From NCBI GenBank assembly GCA_963575745.1, contig CAUYUJ010003664.1, forward strand, positions 20,001 through 50,696: a DNA stretch of 30,696 nt, written 5' to 3'. The translations under genes and the position numbers were made by a program. This document shows, in pieces, positions 1-8,930 of this stretch (its first letter is position 1; each line of letters opens with the position of its first letter). The stretch is from Prorocentrum cordatum (Eukaryota > Sar > Dinophyceae > Prorocentrales > Prorocentraceae). Below the pieces are notes generated by a model. The model was not told the DNA's origin. It saw only the letters and a program-made list of their open reading frames with translations, and searched no databases.

Positions 1-115
1 GATGATGATGAGGAGGAGGAGGAGGAGGAGGAGGAGGAGGAGGAGGAGGAGGAGGAGGTGGAGGCGGAGGAGGAGAAGGAGGAGGAGGAGGAGGCAAGAG
101 GCAAGAACGAGGAGG
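1..115. repeat. GAT/GAG trinucleotide microsatellite
   Basis: Three GAT triplets are followed by a long GAG/GGA run with a few GTG, GCG and AAG interruptions. It runs into the window edge, so the array is probably longer. Bases 116-190 hold nothing recognisable. Confidence 0.95.
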
Positions 116-189
116 GACGGAACGGACGATGACAACGAGGATGGGAAGTCTGGCTTCGGATATATGTTGTTGTGAGAAGTTCTTGAAGG

Positions 190-780
190 ACGACTACGGC
201 CATCTCAGGGGCTCTCTTGGGATCCCCTTGGGCCTTCTAGGGGCACTCTTGGAGCCCTCTTGGGGCTTTTTTGGGGGGTCTTGGGGCCCTCTTTGGGCTC
301 ACTGGAGGGGTCTGGGAGGCATCTTGGCCCTCATGGCTCGAAGAGAGGGGGGGGGAATTGTTGACGCTTCGCGAATCCCCACCAGCCCATCCAGAAACGA
401 TGCCCAGAGGAATTGCCTCGATCAGGGAAGTGGGCAGCACACAGAGGAAGTCATTATGAGACATTTTGGGATATCTGGAGCCATCTTGGAGGTCATCTTG
501 GGCTCCCCCAGGCGCTCTTGGAGTCATCTTAATCAGTGCCCCCGCCAAGAGGCCAACATGTGGCTAAAACCTTTGTAAAACCAATGATTTGGCATTGTCG
601 CCGAGGCCTCTTGGAGCATCTTGGGTGCCTCTGGGGGGTCTCTTGGGGCCCCTTGGGGGTCTCTTGGGAGCCTCTTGGGGGCATCCTGTGGGCCTCTTGG
701 GGCTTCCCGGCCACCTCTTGGGGCCCTCTTGAGGCATCCTTGGAGCCTTGGGGGCCATCGTTGGGCCATCTTGGGTGAGA
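190..780. repeat. CTTGGGGCC-type dispersed repeat block 1
   Basis: Degenerate tandem words such as CTCTTGGGGCC, CATCTTGGG and CTCTTGGGAGC recur roughly every 10-15 bases at 195-305, 475-530 and 600-775. Similar blocks occur at about 3110-3480, 21728-22250 and 24876-25480. The block is open in several frames on both strands (Pro/Arg/Gly-rich one way, Gly/Leu/Trp-rich the other), which is a composition effect, so I do not call a gene. Between the sub-blocks, 566-612 carries GTGGCTAAAACC followed by a CGCCGAGGCC-like end, echoed at 2874-2913. That suggests one larger dispersed repeat with conserved joints. Confidence 0.8.
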
Positions 781-792
781 TCGATCACAGGA

Positions 793-818
793 GGGGGGGT
801 ACTAATTACAGCCCCCCC
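793..818. repeat. G-run/C-run hairpin at repeat boundary
   Basis: Seven G (793-799), a spacer TACTAATTACAG (800-811) and seven C (812-818) can fold into a stem. A related arrangement occurs at 21821-21853 (12 G, then TGCTAAAGTCTACCA, then 6 C). Both sit at the end of a CTTGGGGCC block. Confidence 0.6.
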
Positions 819-855
819 ACTACCACAGGCCAAAATGGGTCCAAAACCCTAGGAC

Positions 856-961
856 AATTATTCGGCGCAGCCTCTGACTGCGTGCGCCCCCGCGCGAACG
901 CTGGGCAGACACGACCCGCGCGGCTGACTGGTACCACTCTGGGATGCCCCAGTGAAGCCCA
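856..961. repeat. Direct repeat A, copy in the short unit
   Basis: Starts at AATTATTCGGCGCAGCC and ends at GTGAAGCCCA. The other copy is 1315-1420, with only a few substitutions. Both contain GCTGGGCAGACACGACC. Confidence 0.9.
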
Positions 962-1000
962 GCCAGCGGGGCGCAACAACCCCAGGGAGAGCAGGGCGGG

Positions 1001-1311
1001 AGAAACGAGTGCGCACAGGAAGCGGCGCCCTTGGCACCAGCTGCGCGCACCGCCTCTCCATTAGAGCTAGAGCTCTGTCGCCCGCCAACGTGACAGAGAC
1101 GGACCGGCGGAAGACAGACGATCACCGACAGACGACACAACCGACAGGAGGGAGGACGAGGACGGGGTACAGTCCACCGCTCCTCCGAGGGAGCCCACCA
1201 GTCGTGAACGCCCTGTGAGCGGGTAGGGGCCAAGAGGTCACGAGGCCAGGAGGGGCACCTGGGCACTCCTCCAAATTTTCACACCTCACCAAGCTGCGCT
1301 TTAGAGGTGGC
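1001..1311. repeat. Direct repeat C, copy in the short unit
   Basis: Matches 2567-2879 nearly base for base, including ACGAGTGCGCACAGGAAGC near the start and TTTAGAGGTGGC at the end. Small differences lie around the ACCGACAGACGACA stretch, which itself has short internal repeats. Confidence 0.9.
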
Positions 1312-1314
1312 GAA

Positions 1315-1420
1315 AATTATTCGTCGCAGCCTGTGACTGCGTGCGGTCCCGCGCGAACGCTGGGCAGACACGACCCGCGCGGCTGACTGGTACCACTCTG
1401 GGATGCCCCAGTGAAGCCCA
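1315..1420. repeat. Direct repeat A', next to the recombinase 3' end
   Basis: Second copy of 856-961. It abuts repeat C (ends 1311) with only a few A residues between. It lies just downstream of the recombinase stop codon at 1506, on the recombinase strand. Confidence 0.9.
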
Positions 1421-1505
1421 ATGAACCCAGATGGGACCGGCAGACTGCGCGAAGCGAAATGCTACTGTGGCGGACGGCACTCCGCCCATTGCACGCAGGA
1501 ACTTT

Positions 1506-2483
1506 TCACTCGCCAGCGGACGAATCGGAGTGGTCGATAAGGAATTCTGCAGCCGTGCTCCGGGCCGTCGCAGACGCGTAGGCAAAGGCCGTGACGCCCC
1601 GCCAGCCACCAGAGTAAAACAAAGCCGATGTACCATTGGCACGCAAGCATTCCGTGGCCCAGTCACGCCGGAAAGCATGGGTACCCCATGCGTCCGGGCT
1701 CTGCAGCCCGATGGCCCGGGCAGCTGTTTTCAATGCAGCAAGGGATTCATTGTACTGAAGGCCCGGGAAAATCACGCCCGGAAGGGCCCCTGCGCAGCGA
1801 GAAGAGATTGCGCAAACCCCGCACAAGGATTTGCCCTGGAGACGACAGATGCACCTCCTCGAAACCACTACGGGCTCAGTTAAGCACTTACGCTGCGTGA
1901 AAGTGACTTCGACTTCGTCTGGGAGCCCGCGCTCGCGGATGAGCCGAACAGGAGCGCTCTGCGACCCCAGCCTCAACGCTTCGCCATAGCGCAGACAAAA
2001 CTGGCGGGAGACGATCCAAGAGTCACCGATGTCAGCGAAACCAGACCTAGAGCACCACCTTGCTAGAGCCCGGGTCTCCTCTGCGGTCGCGCGGATACGC
2101 TCTCGCCTCTTGGACACTCCCGCTTTCTCGGCTCCACGGACCAATCGTTGGGTGTCTTGCAGTGCGCCCAAATCACTCTGCAACCACCGAAGCACGCATC
2201 TGACATGAGAGAGGTACTGCGCCATCGTCGCCGCGCTCCGAAACAGTGACACAAACATGTCTAGAACCTGCTGAGATGGGGGCCGCACGTCCCCGCCGCA
2301 GAAGGCAACTGTCTTGCCGTACAGGCGCACGGATGATGCATACTGTTTGGCGCCAGCCTTCCACCCGCAGAACTCCACCCATGTTGCCCAGTCAGATGCG
2401 TCAGCGGCCCTGGCGCACGCAACGTGACACGGCGCTGAAGGCGAGGTGCTGTTTATGGTAAGAACAGAAGACCCTCCTGACTC
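1506..2483 (-). CDS. Tyrosine recombinase / integrase-like protein
   Basis: A catalytic domain of the tyrosine recombinase (phage integrase, Cre/XerC-like) superfamily, which cuts and rejoins DNA through a tyrosine intermediate. Counting from the GTG at 2378 (290 residues), the pattern is: first Arg in RYGEALRL (R130), a candidate beta-hairpin Lys in TFTQRKC (K164), HAFRRDW giving H234-x-x-R237, G-W at 258-259 in the second His/Trp position, and a nucleophile candidate Y267 in AFAYAS. Residues 1-110 resemble a helical core-binding domain. A Cys cluster (C176, C178, C186, C189, C195) lies between the Lys and the HxxR motif and could bind zinc. The frame stays open upstream to a TAG at 2484-2486 without an ATG. 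A polypyrimidine-like stretch and AAACAG at about 2454-2449 could be a splice acceptor, so this may be the last exon of a longer gene. All catalytic residues are present and there is no internal stop. Confidence 0.7.
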   Translation of the reverse strand, partial: ESGGSSVLTINSTSPSAPCHVACARAADASDWATWVEFCGWKAGAKQYASSVRLYGKTVAFCGGDVRPPSQQVLDMFVSLFRSAATMAQYLSHVRCVLRWLQSDLGALQDTQRLVRGAEKAGVSKRRERIRATAEETRALARWCSRSGFADIGDSWIVSRQFCLRYGEALRLGSQSAPVRLIRERGLPDEVEVTFTQRKCLTEPVVVSRRCICRLQGKSLCGVCAISSRCAGALPGVIFPGLQYNESLAALKTAARAIGLQSPDAWGTHAFRRDWATECLRANGTSALFYSGGWRGVTAFAYASATARSTAAEFLIDHSDSSAGE

Positions 2484-2566
2484 CTATCCCCCTTCTGCGA
2501 CCTGAATGCACCATCCAGGCATGCAGAGGGCGTCATAGGGGCGCAGGCTACATACCTCGGGCACAT

Positions 2567-2879
2567 AGAAACGAGTGCGCACAGGAAGCGGCGCCCTTGG
2601 CACCAGCTGCGCGCGCCGCCTCTCCATTAGAGCTAGAGCTCTGTCGCCCGCCAACGTGACAAAGACGGACCTACGGAAGACAGACGACCACCGACAGACG
2701 ACCGACAACCGACAGGAGGGAGGACGAGGAGGGGGTACAGTCCACCGCTCCTCCGAGGGAACCCACCAGCCGTGAACGCCCTGTGAGCGGGTAGGGGCCA
2801 AGAGGTCACGAGGCCAGGAGGGGCACCTGGGCACTCCTCCAAATTTTCACACCTCACCAACTTGAGCTTTAGAGGTGGC
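2567..2879. repeat. Direct repeat C', outer end on the recombinase 5' side
   Basis: Second copy of 1001-1311. After GAGGTGGC the two copies diverge (TAAAACC here, GAAAATT there), which marks the unit boundary. The flank here, CTAAAACC, resembles the other outer flank at 842-850 (CAAAACCCT), but no clear target-site duplication can be defined. Confidence 0.9.
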
Positions 2880-2935
2880 TAAAACCAATGTTTTTGGCTT
2901 CCTCGCCGAGGCCGTTTTGGACGCTCCGACGACTC

Positions 2936-3062
2936 GCGACACCCCCTGTCCAGGTCCATGGGGAGGGGGTAGGGGGAGGGGCAAACCCTTCCCAGACGGG
3001 GAAGAAGGAGGGGTGGAAGAGGAAACGCTCTAAACCCCCGACGCCCAGAGGGCTGGTGGGTT
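2936..3062. repeat. Dispersed repeat joint: CACCCCC / GAGGGGG / CCCAGAGGGCTGGTGG
   Basis: The series CGCGACACCCCCTGTCCAGG, a GGGGAGGGGGTA tract, GGAAGAGGAAAC, and CGCCCAGAGGGCTGGTGG recurs in the same order at 22258-22385. Its last part also recurs at 5432-5466. A run of about 18 C follows at 3063-3082. The function is unknown; it behaves like a conserved end of a dispersed repeat. Confidence 0.65.
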
Positions 3063-3109
3063 TCCCCCCCCCCCCCCCCCCTCTCCCTCGGAGAGTCAAA
3101 CACGGCGTT

Positions 3110-3480
3110 TTGGAGCCTTCTTGGGCCGCTCTTGGGCGTCTCATGGGCGCTCTTGGGGCCGTCTTGGGGCGCTCTTGAGCCCCTCTTGTGGCTCTCTTGG
3201 GCCATCTTGGGGCCATCTTGAGGCTTCAAAAGCCCATCGGAAGCGAAAGAGCGAGAAGGTAACACATATAGATTTTCCGTTGGTTTCTGACGGATTGCGG
3301 CCTCTTGGAAGGTGCCCAGGAAGGCTCGAAGGGCATTTGGAATCGTCCTGGGGCTGTCTTGGAGCCTCTTAGAGGTATGAAGGAGCCTCTATTGAACCAT
3401 TTTCGGCCATCTTAAGCCATCTTTGAGGCCGTCTTGGGCTGCTGAGGGCCCTCTTGGAGCCAGCTTGGGCCCATTTTGAG
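3110..3480. repeat. CTTGGGGCC-type dispersed repeat block 2
   Basis: Same degenerate words as block 1. The internal non-repeat piece GAAGCGAAAGAGCGAGAAGG (3239-3258) has a counterpart near 22010-22032, also inside a block. The two blocks therefore share spacers as well as the short words. Confidence 0.75.
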
Positions 3481-3552
3481 ACTCTGACTACCCAGTCCAC
3501 CCCACCCTCCCAGGCTCAGGGGAGGGGGTAAGGGGAGGGCTCATGCTACCCA

Positions 3553-3658
3553 CCCGCCCGCAAGCCGTCTAGCTCACTCCCACCCGTCCTCCCAACACAT
3601 AAGTAACACCCGAGCGTGAGCATGTTCAGCGGTCGTCTTTGGATGGGCAGCTGCTGGG
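3553..3658. repeat. Direct repeat D, copy 1
   Basis: CCCGCCCGCAAGCCGTCT through GTCGTCTTTGGATGGGCAGC recurs at 5035-5150 with few changes. The two copies enclose the collagen-like 9-mer array, the GGTGCCCG array and the CTATAGCC satellite. Confidence 0.85.
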
Positions 3659-3699
3659 AACCAAAGCCGGCCCAAGGTGCGCGACGCTTGGGCGAGGTG

Positions 3700-3850
3700 C
3701 ATCTCTGGGGCCCGAGCGTGCCAGGCACGCCCGGTGCGCCAGACGCGCCACGTGCTCCGAGTGCGCCAGGTGTGCCGCGCTCTCCAGCCGCGCCAGGTGC
3801 GCCATGTACGGGGTACGTGCAGAGTGCGTCAGGTGCGCCTGCGCACGTGA
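3700..3850. repeat. 9-bp GCGCCAGGT-type minisatellite (collagen-like on minus)
   Basis: Degenerate 9-base units such as GCGCCAGGT and GCGCCAGAC. On the minus strand one open frame (3546-4004) reads as a run of about eleven Gly-X-Y triplets resembling collagen. The frame has no signal peptide and no recognisable flanking domain, so the collagen look may only reflect the 9-base period. Confidence 0.6.
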
Positions 3851-4244
3851 CAGCACACATCGGGATCCATGTCGGCCCCCGCCACTTTTGTCGAAAACCA
3901 CTGCCCATCATTGTGTTTGGTGGGCCTGCGCGCAGCAGGCCTCGCGCCACCAACCCCGCCGTCCCTGTCAAAAACCAATTGACAGTGATCGCGGGATGGC
4001 GCACGATCCAGATTTAGCCGCGAGGTGCATGTTGTATTGTTTTTTGTAAGTGATGGTAGCCCTGTGCACGGCATGGAATATGCTGGCACCCCTACCGTCC
4101 CTGTCAAAAACAAGACAAAGTGCTCGTGGACCTCACGAACATGATTCAAGACTTTGCCCCAAAGTGTACGTCGCATTATTCCCCAATCAGAGCTTGCCTC
4201 TGGGTCCTAGCGGATTCTAAAGGGTTAGGATTTGTTCGGCGCCG

Positions 4245-4411
4245 TTTCGGTGGCCGGTGGCCGGGTGCCCCGGTGCCCAGGTGCCCGTGGGTGCCCGGTG
4301 CCCCAGGATTTCGGTGGCCGGTGGCCGGGTGCCTGGGTGCCCGTGGGTGCCCGGGTGCCTGGGTGCTCGGTGGTGCCCGGAGGTGCCTGGGGGTGCCCGG
4401 GTACCCTATAG
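4245..4411. repeat. GGTGCCCG minisatellite
   Basis: Repeated GTGCCCGG, GTGCCTGG and GGTGGCCG words with a longer duplication: ATTTCGGTGGCCGGTGGCC-like sequence appears near 4240 and 4310. Confidence 0.8.
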
Positions 4412-4803
4412 CCAGATAACCCCATAGTTTTATAGCTCTATAGCCCAATAGCCCAATAGCCCAATAGCCCATATAGCCCATATAGCCCATATAGCCTTAT
4501 AGCCCAATAGCCCTACAGCCCTATAGCTCTATAGCCCTATAGCACTATGGCCCTATAGCCCTAGAGCCCTACAACCCTATAGCTCTAGAGCTCTATAGCT
4601 CTAGAGCTCTATAGCTCTAGAACCCTATAGCTTTATAGCGCTATAGCCCTATAGCCCTATAGTCCTATACTCCTATAGCCCCTATAGCCCAATAGCCCAA
4701 TAGCCCAATAGCCCTATAGCACTATACTTCTATAACCATACAGCCCATATAGTCCTATAGCCCCATAGCCCTATAGCCCTATAGTCCTATAGCCCCATAG
4801 CCC
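4412..4803. repeat. CTATAGCC octamer satellite
   Basis: About 390 bases of CTATAGCC/CCAATAGC-type octamers. Around 4582-4625 the units become the self-complementary CTCTAGAGCTCTATAG, so the array can form cruciform or slipped structures. It is AT-richer than its surroundings. Confidence 0.9.
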
Positions 4804-5034
4804 CAACAACACTCTGATTGGGTTTTTTTCTCCGGTATTATTTTTTAACAGGGATGGTGGTGTGGGGGGGCGCATCGGGTTGGCCGCGCATGCTTCAATC
4901 TGGAGGCAGAGTGCGGTTTGTACTGTTTTTTGACAGGGGTGTTTGGGGGCGGGCCCTCATGGTGTCGGCATGGTTCCTGGTTGGACGCCGGGTGGGTGGG
5001 GGAGGGCGTGTATATATTGTCAAGTTACCCCCTC

Positions 5035-5150
5035 CCCGCCCGCAAGCCGTCTCGCTCACTCCCACCCACCCTCCAACACATACGTAGCACCCGAGTCTGG
5101 CCCGAGCCTCAGCATATTCAGCAGTCGTCTTTGGATGGGCAGCTACTGGG
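5035..5150. repeat. Direct repeat D, copy 2
   Basis: Second copy of 3553-3658. It has about 10 extra bases (TCTGGCCCGAGCC region) and is followed at once by the CCG microsatellite. Confidence 0.85.
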
Positions 5151-5155
5151 GGCCA

Positions 5156-5249
5156 ATCCGCCGCCGCCGCCACCGCCTCCGCCGCCGCCGCCGCCGCCGC
5201 CGCCGCCCGCCGCCGCCGCCCGCCGCCGCCGCCGCCGCCGCCGCCGCCC

Positions 5250-5292
<43 letters not shown>

Positions 5293-5356
5293 GCCGCCGC
5301 CGCCGCCGCCGCCGCCGCCCCCCGCTGCCTAACCGCCGCCGCAGCCGCAGCCGCTG

Positions 5357-5387
<31 letters not shown>

Positions 5388-5404
5388 CCCCGCCCCCGCC
5401 GGCA
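5156..5404. repeat. CCG trinucleotide microsatellite
   Basis: About 250 bases of CCG/GCC with interruptions (CCTAACCG near 5328, GCAGCCGCAG near 5341). Frames reading poly-Pro, poly-Arg or poly-Ala are by-products of the repeat. The piece after it (5432-5466) matches the CCCAGAGGGCTGGTGG joint. Confidence 0.95.
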
Positions 5405-5635
5405 GGGGAAGAAGGGGAGTTAAGGCAAAGCTCGTTAAACCATCTGCGCCCAGAGGGCTGGTGGGTCTCCTATTATTGGAGCCGCAAGCGAAGGAGGGGG
5501 ATGAGGAGAAGAGTAAGAGTACGAAGGTGCCAGCTGTGACCGGCGGATCTGCCTGCAGCTCTAACTTAGGAGGAGGAGAGTGTTGTCTGACGCCACGTGG
5601 TTGGCCGATAGCATGTCGAAGACGAGGAGGAGTAT

Positions 5636-5860
5636 TGGTCCTCCTCCTCCGCCTCGTCCTCCTCCTCCTCCGCCTCCCCCTCCTCCTCCTCCTCCTCCTC
5701 TTCCTCCGCCTCCTCCTCCTCCTCTCCTTCTCCTCCCCTCCTCCTCCCCCTCCTCTTCCTCCGCCTCCTCCTCCTCCTCCTCCTCCTCCTCCTCCCCCTT
5801 CCTCCTCCTCCTCCGCCTGCTCCTCCGCCTCTTCCTCCTCCTCCTCCTCTTGGAGGACTT
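5636..5860. repeat. CTC/CCT trinucleotide microsatellite
   Basis: About 220 bases of CTC/TCC with CCG, CTT and CCC interruptions. Bases 5861-6290, which follow, contain no feature I can support. Confidence 0.95.
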
Positions 5861-6297
5861 CCCGGAGGCAGTCGGGAGGAGTAGTGGCACGGGCGGGCTC
5901 CCCAGGCCAGGGGAGCGCGCACGATCCTGGCGCTCGCCTTGCTTCGCGCTCTCCTCCCGGAGGTCACCGCCCACCAGACTTATCGGAGATTGATTGACCT
6001 CCTACCCTGACGCGTCGATTAGCGAATTGGCCGTTTTCGGTTCGCGAGAGAGCGTCGCGGCCGTAATTTTTGCGGTCCAGGTCCGTCGGTGTCGGCCCCT
6101 GGCTGTTTTCATTAAAGGGTAGTTTACTAAAGGGAGGTTTGCCCACCGCCGAACGTAGGTCGGGCGTGCCTCCCTACAGGCGGAGTTCGGACGAACAAAA
6201 ATATATCGAAACTGTTCTGAAACATTCAAGAATCGTGAAAAACAATCCCGAGACTGTTTTCAAATTATTTTTGAATCGTAATCTTGTGTACTCAACA

Positions 6298-6446
6298 CCA
6301 GATCACCCCGACCCAACAAGAAGGCCCCGGTTTGCCCTCCATTTCGAAGTGGGGGGGGGGGTCGGGGAACATGAAGAAACACAGAATGAAGCCCGTACCT
6401 CCCCAAACCGAAATTCGTGTCTGCGGGTTGGGTTGGGGTGGTCTGG
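6298..6446. repeat. Inverted repeat, 20-bp arms
   Basis: CCAGATCACCCCGACCCAAC (6298-6317) pairs with GTTGGGTTGGGGTGGTCTGG (6427-6446), about 17 of 20 positions. Weaker pairing may continue inward. Confidence 0.5.
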
Positions 6447-6589
6447 TAGGTAGTCAGGAGGGGGGGGGAAGCGGCGGCGTCCAGACCCACCTGAGGTGCC
6501 GATTTCCCTGGCCTTCCGAACCCCATGGACGAGATCAAGAAAGGCCGGCCGCACCTGAGCACGTTGTGTTCCCCCTCGGCGCTCAGAGG

Positions 6590-6700
6590 GACTTCTTAGA
6601 TCGGCGCTGGACTCCCCTCCCTGGCGCTCGGAGGGCCCCAGGAGCGGCGCCGGGGGCGCTGCCAGGGGGGCCCAGCGCCGATCGAAGAAATCCGCGCGGA
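6590..6700. repeat. Small inverted-repeat element, copy 1
   Basis: TTCTTAGATCGGCGCTGG on the left pairs with CCAGCGCCGATCGAAGAA on the right, ending in TCCGCGCGGA. A related structure lies at 18170-18273. After each copy comes similar sequence: AATTTA, a TCTT stretch, then a CTC-rich tract. Confidence 0.6.
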
Positions 6701-6719
6701 GCACCGACAATTTATGTTT

Positions 6720-6965
6720 CGTAGTTGTTTCTTACTTCTTCTGCCTCTTTCACCTCGCTTCCTCCCTCCTCATCCCCCCCTCCCCTCCTCCGCCTCTTTC
6801 CCCTCCCTCTGGCCCTGCCCCCGCTGCTTCTCCTCCTCCTCCTCCTCCTCCTCCTCCTCCTCCTCCTCCTCCTCCTCCTCCTCCTCCTCCTCCCCTGTCT
6901 ACCCCCTCCCTCGCTATCCCCTCCTCTCTCTGCCCCCTTCCCCTCCCCTCGGCTGGACTCTCCCC
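6720..6965. repeat. Pyrimidine-rich CTC/CCT tract
   Basis: Strong strand bias to C and T, with a pure CTC run at about 6830-6893. Confidence 0.9.
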
Positions 6966-7073
6966 CCGCGGTAGACGCGCTGGCCCCCTGCAGAGGAGCA
7001 CCCCAGCCTCAGGCTGCGCTGACAGCGTGGCCAATGTCGACTGGCACGGGGCGGAGATGGAGAAGGAGGAGGC

Positions 7074-7440
<367 letters not shown>

Positions 7441-7484
7441 AGGAGGAGGAAAGGGAGGCGAATGAGGAGGAGGAGGACGAACAA

Positions 7485-7795
7485 AACTAATACTAATAAC
7501 AAGGTTGCTACTAATACTAATATCAAGAACAGTACCAATAAGACTTACACCTCTAAAACTTATAACAATGGTAGTACGCAACATATTTCGAGCACTTAGT
7601 AGTAATAATACTGAAATTAGTAACATATTAATACTACGCATAAGAATAAGACGCCACTACTAATAACATCAAGGCTAATCATACTGTTAACAAGGGTACT
7701 AATGCGAACACGAATCATACTACGACTAATACTAACATCAAAAATAATAAGGAGACGAATGAACATAATAATCCTAATATTATTAAGAGGCGGAT
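7485..7795. repeat. Degenerate AAY/ACT triplet tract
   Basis: A/T-rich sequence with clear period three (ACT, AAT, AAC, ATA, AAG triplets). The same kind of tract is at 21090-21500, also beside a GAG array. It reads Asn/Thr/Lys-rich but contains stops. Confidence 0.7.
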
Positions 7796-7797
7796 GA

Positions 7798-7809
7798 GGA
7801 GGAGGAGAA
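7798..7809. repeat. Target-site duplication, 3' side of the LINE
   Basis: GGAGGAGGAGAA here is identical to 14487-14498 on the other side of the element. Because the target is a GAG microsatellite, part of the match could be chance. Confidence 0.6.
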
Positions 7810-7828
7810 GGATTTCAGGATTTCCGCC

Positions 7829-7841
7829 ATCACGTAGTGAT
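7829..7841 (-). other. 3' UTR hairpin of the LINE
   Basis: ATCAC-GTA-GTGAT, a perfect 5-bp stem with a 3-base loop, lies 13 bases downstream of the element's stop codon (7854-7856). The final 8-mer repeats at 7810-7825 follow it. A 3' stem-loop is a common RT recognition feature in LINEs; its role here is inferred. Confidence 0.4.
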
Positions 7842-7853
7842 ATAAGGCTGAGC

Positions 7854-8930
7854 TCAGCACTTGGGAAACAGGCCGCGATCGATTCGATCCAAATACTCGC
7901 GCCTGGCCTTGGTGATTAGGTGGGGGCGACAAGGATTACCTAAGCCCCTGAGCTGGGCCTGACCGAAAAAACCGCACGACCCACAACACCATAATCCAAG
8001 GTCTTTGTGAAACCGAAGGGCGTGAGAGGGATGCGTCCAGCCACCTGCCAAGTGTAAACTCCGTCCAAGGGGGGCTCGGGATAACTTGGCATTCACAGGC
8101 AGGGGAGGGATGCAAACGCTTTTCAACCATTCGGACTCCTTAGTCTTAGAACACGAACTGAAACACACCGAGCACGCTCTGCCATTTTCGGTCAAGGTGT
8201 GGGCAGTAGCGAAACGGGCCAGGGCGTGAGGAGGAGGAGGACGAGGGGCAGGGGGACCAGGCGGGGCACGGGGAACCCCTTCCTGAGCCCTGACGGCCTG
8301 GGAAGCCTGGATCGAATCTAACCCTGCTCTGAGCAAACGCCTCCTAACAAGTCTCGCCTTACGTTCGACTTGGTGAACTCGAAATCTGTCGGTCTCTGGG
8401 ACCCTGGCCAGCTTAGCGGCCGCTCCTGCAAGCTCATCTACACATGTGTTGCCGATTATAAGCCAGCTGTCCCCCCCCCCCCGCTGGATTACTTCCCTGG
8501 CAGAGAGGTGGGACGGAACCTGTGCAACACCAATGTCACTCGAACTTCTACCCTGAGCAGTGAGGGTGAGACCGATGCTGCGCCACAAATCTGCCTGAGG
8601 ACCCTGAGGACATTCGAACGCGGATGCGTACCACCCTCGAGCAACCTCGGCACAGTCGGTAACGTAAACTATGGGCCCAGTCGTGAAACGGACAGTTCAT
8701 TCAAAAGCCTGAAGCTCACCCCTGGGGACCGTTTGGGCCGACCCAACCAGGGGCCCGAAAAGGTACGGGCCAAGCTCACACGGATCATAACTCTGAAACG
8801 TGGCAATTGCACACCCTACTCTACGCAGCCTACTGTCGTGGGTATCTCTTCCTCCAGAGGCGTCCCCAAAGATACAAATCGGCGAGTCCTGAGTCCCGTG
8901 GCCGAGACACCCAGGACCGAGACGCCCCTC
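7854..8930 (-). pseudogene. LINE RNase H domain and C-terminal Cys/His tail
   Basis: RNase H would remove the RNA strand after first-strand synthesis. Visible catalytic pattern: Asp in IFGDASGG (about 8864), Glu in PRGELQAF (about 8717), Asp in VYVTDCAE (about 8660) and the late Asp in GNTCVDELAG (about 8438), preceded by VPSHLS. All four acidic residues are present. A single TGA at 8697-8699, just after the Glu motif, splits the domain; the frame continues unchanged on both sides. CGA to TGA is the simplest origin. The tail has CSVC, a later His pair, LWCCGSCG and a final Cys, a pattern I associate with dinoflagellate element proteins. It ends in TGA at 7854. Confidence 0.8.

Larger units (their letters stand above)
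856..2879 (-). mobile_element. Tyrosine-recombinase element with split or tandem direct repeats
   Basis: Two direct repeat pairs organise this interval. Pair A is 856-961 and 1315-1420 (106 bases, near identical). Pair C is 1001-1311 and 2567-2879 (about 310 bases, near identical; similarity probably extends to GGGGCGCA at 968-975 and 2538-2545). The + strand order is A, C, A', recombinase, C'. Read on the minus strand, the direction of the recombinase, it is C'-ORF-A'-C-A. This can be read as a tandem duplication in which the 856-1311 unit lost about 1.1 kb including the recombinase. It is also the layout A1-ORF-B1-A2-B2 known as split direct repeats in PAT/Ngaro-type DIRS retrotransposons. 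No reverse transcriptase is visible, so a Crypton-like or non-autonomous element is equally possible. Confidence 0.7.
3953..5000. repeat. Divergent inverted repeat flanking the CTATAGCC satellite
   Basis: CCGTCCCTGTCAAAAAC occurs at about 3958-3974 and 4088-4104. Its complement appears on the right as TTTTTTAACAGGGATGG (about 4843) and GTTTTTTGACAGGGG (about 4922). Neighbouring GC-rich sequence also pairs loosely. The arms are diverged and I place the ends only approximately. Confidence 0.45.

Noticed and set aside
828-842. CCATTTTGGCC on the minus strand, similar to the spliced-leader core
   Set aside because: It lies at a CTTGGGGCC block edge where similar CATTTTGGG words are common, and no element starts there.
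3170-3185. CTTGAGCC words resembling the leader complement
   Set aside because: They are variants of the local CTTGGGGCC repeat word.
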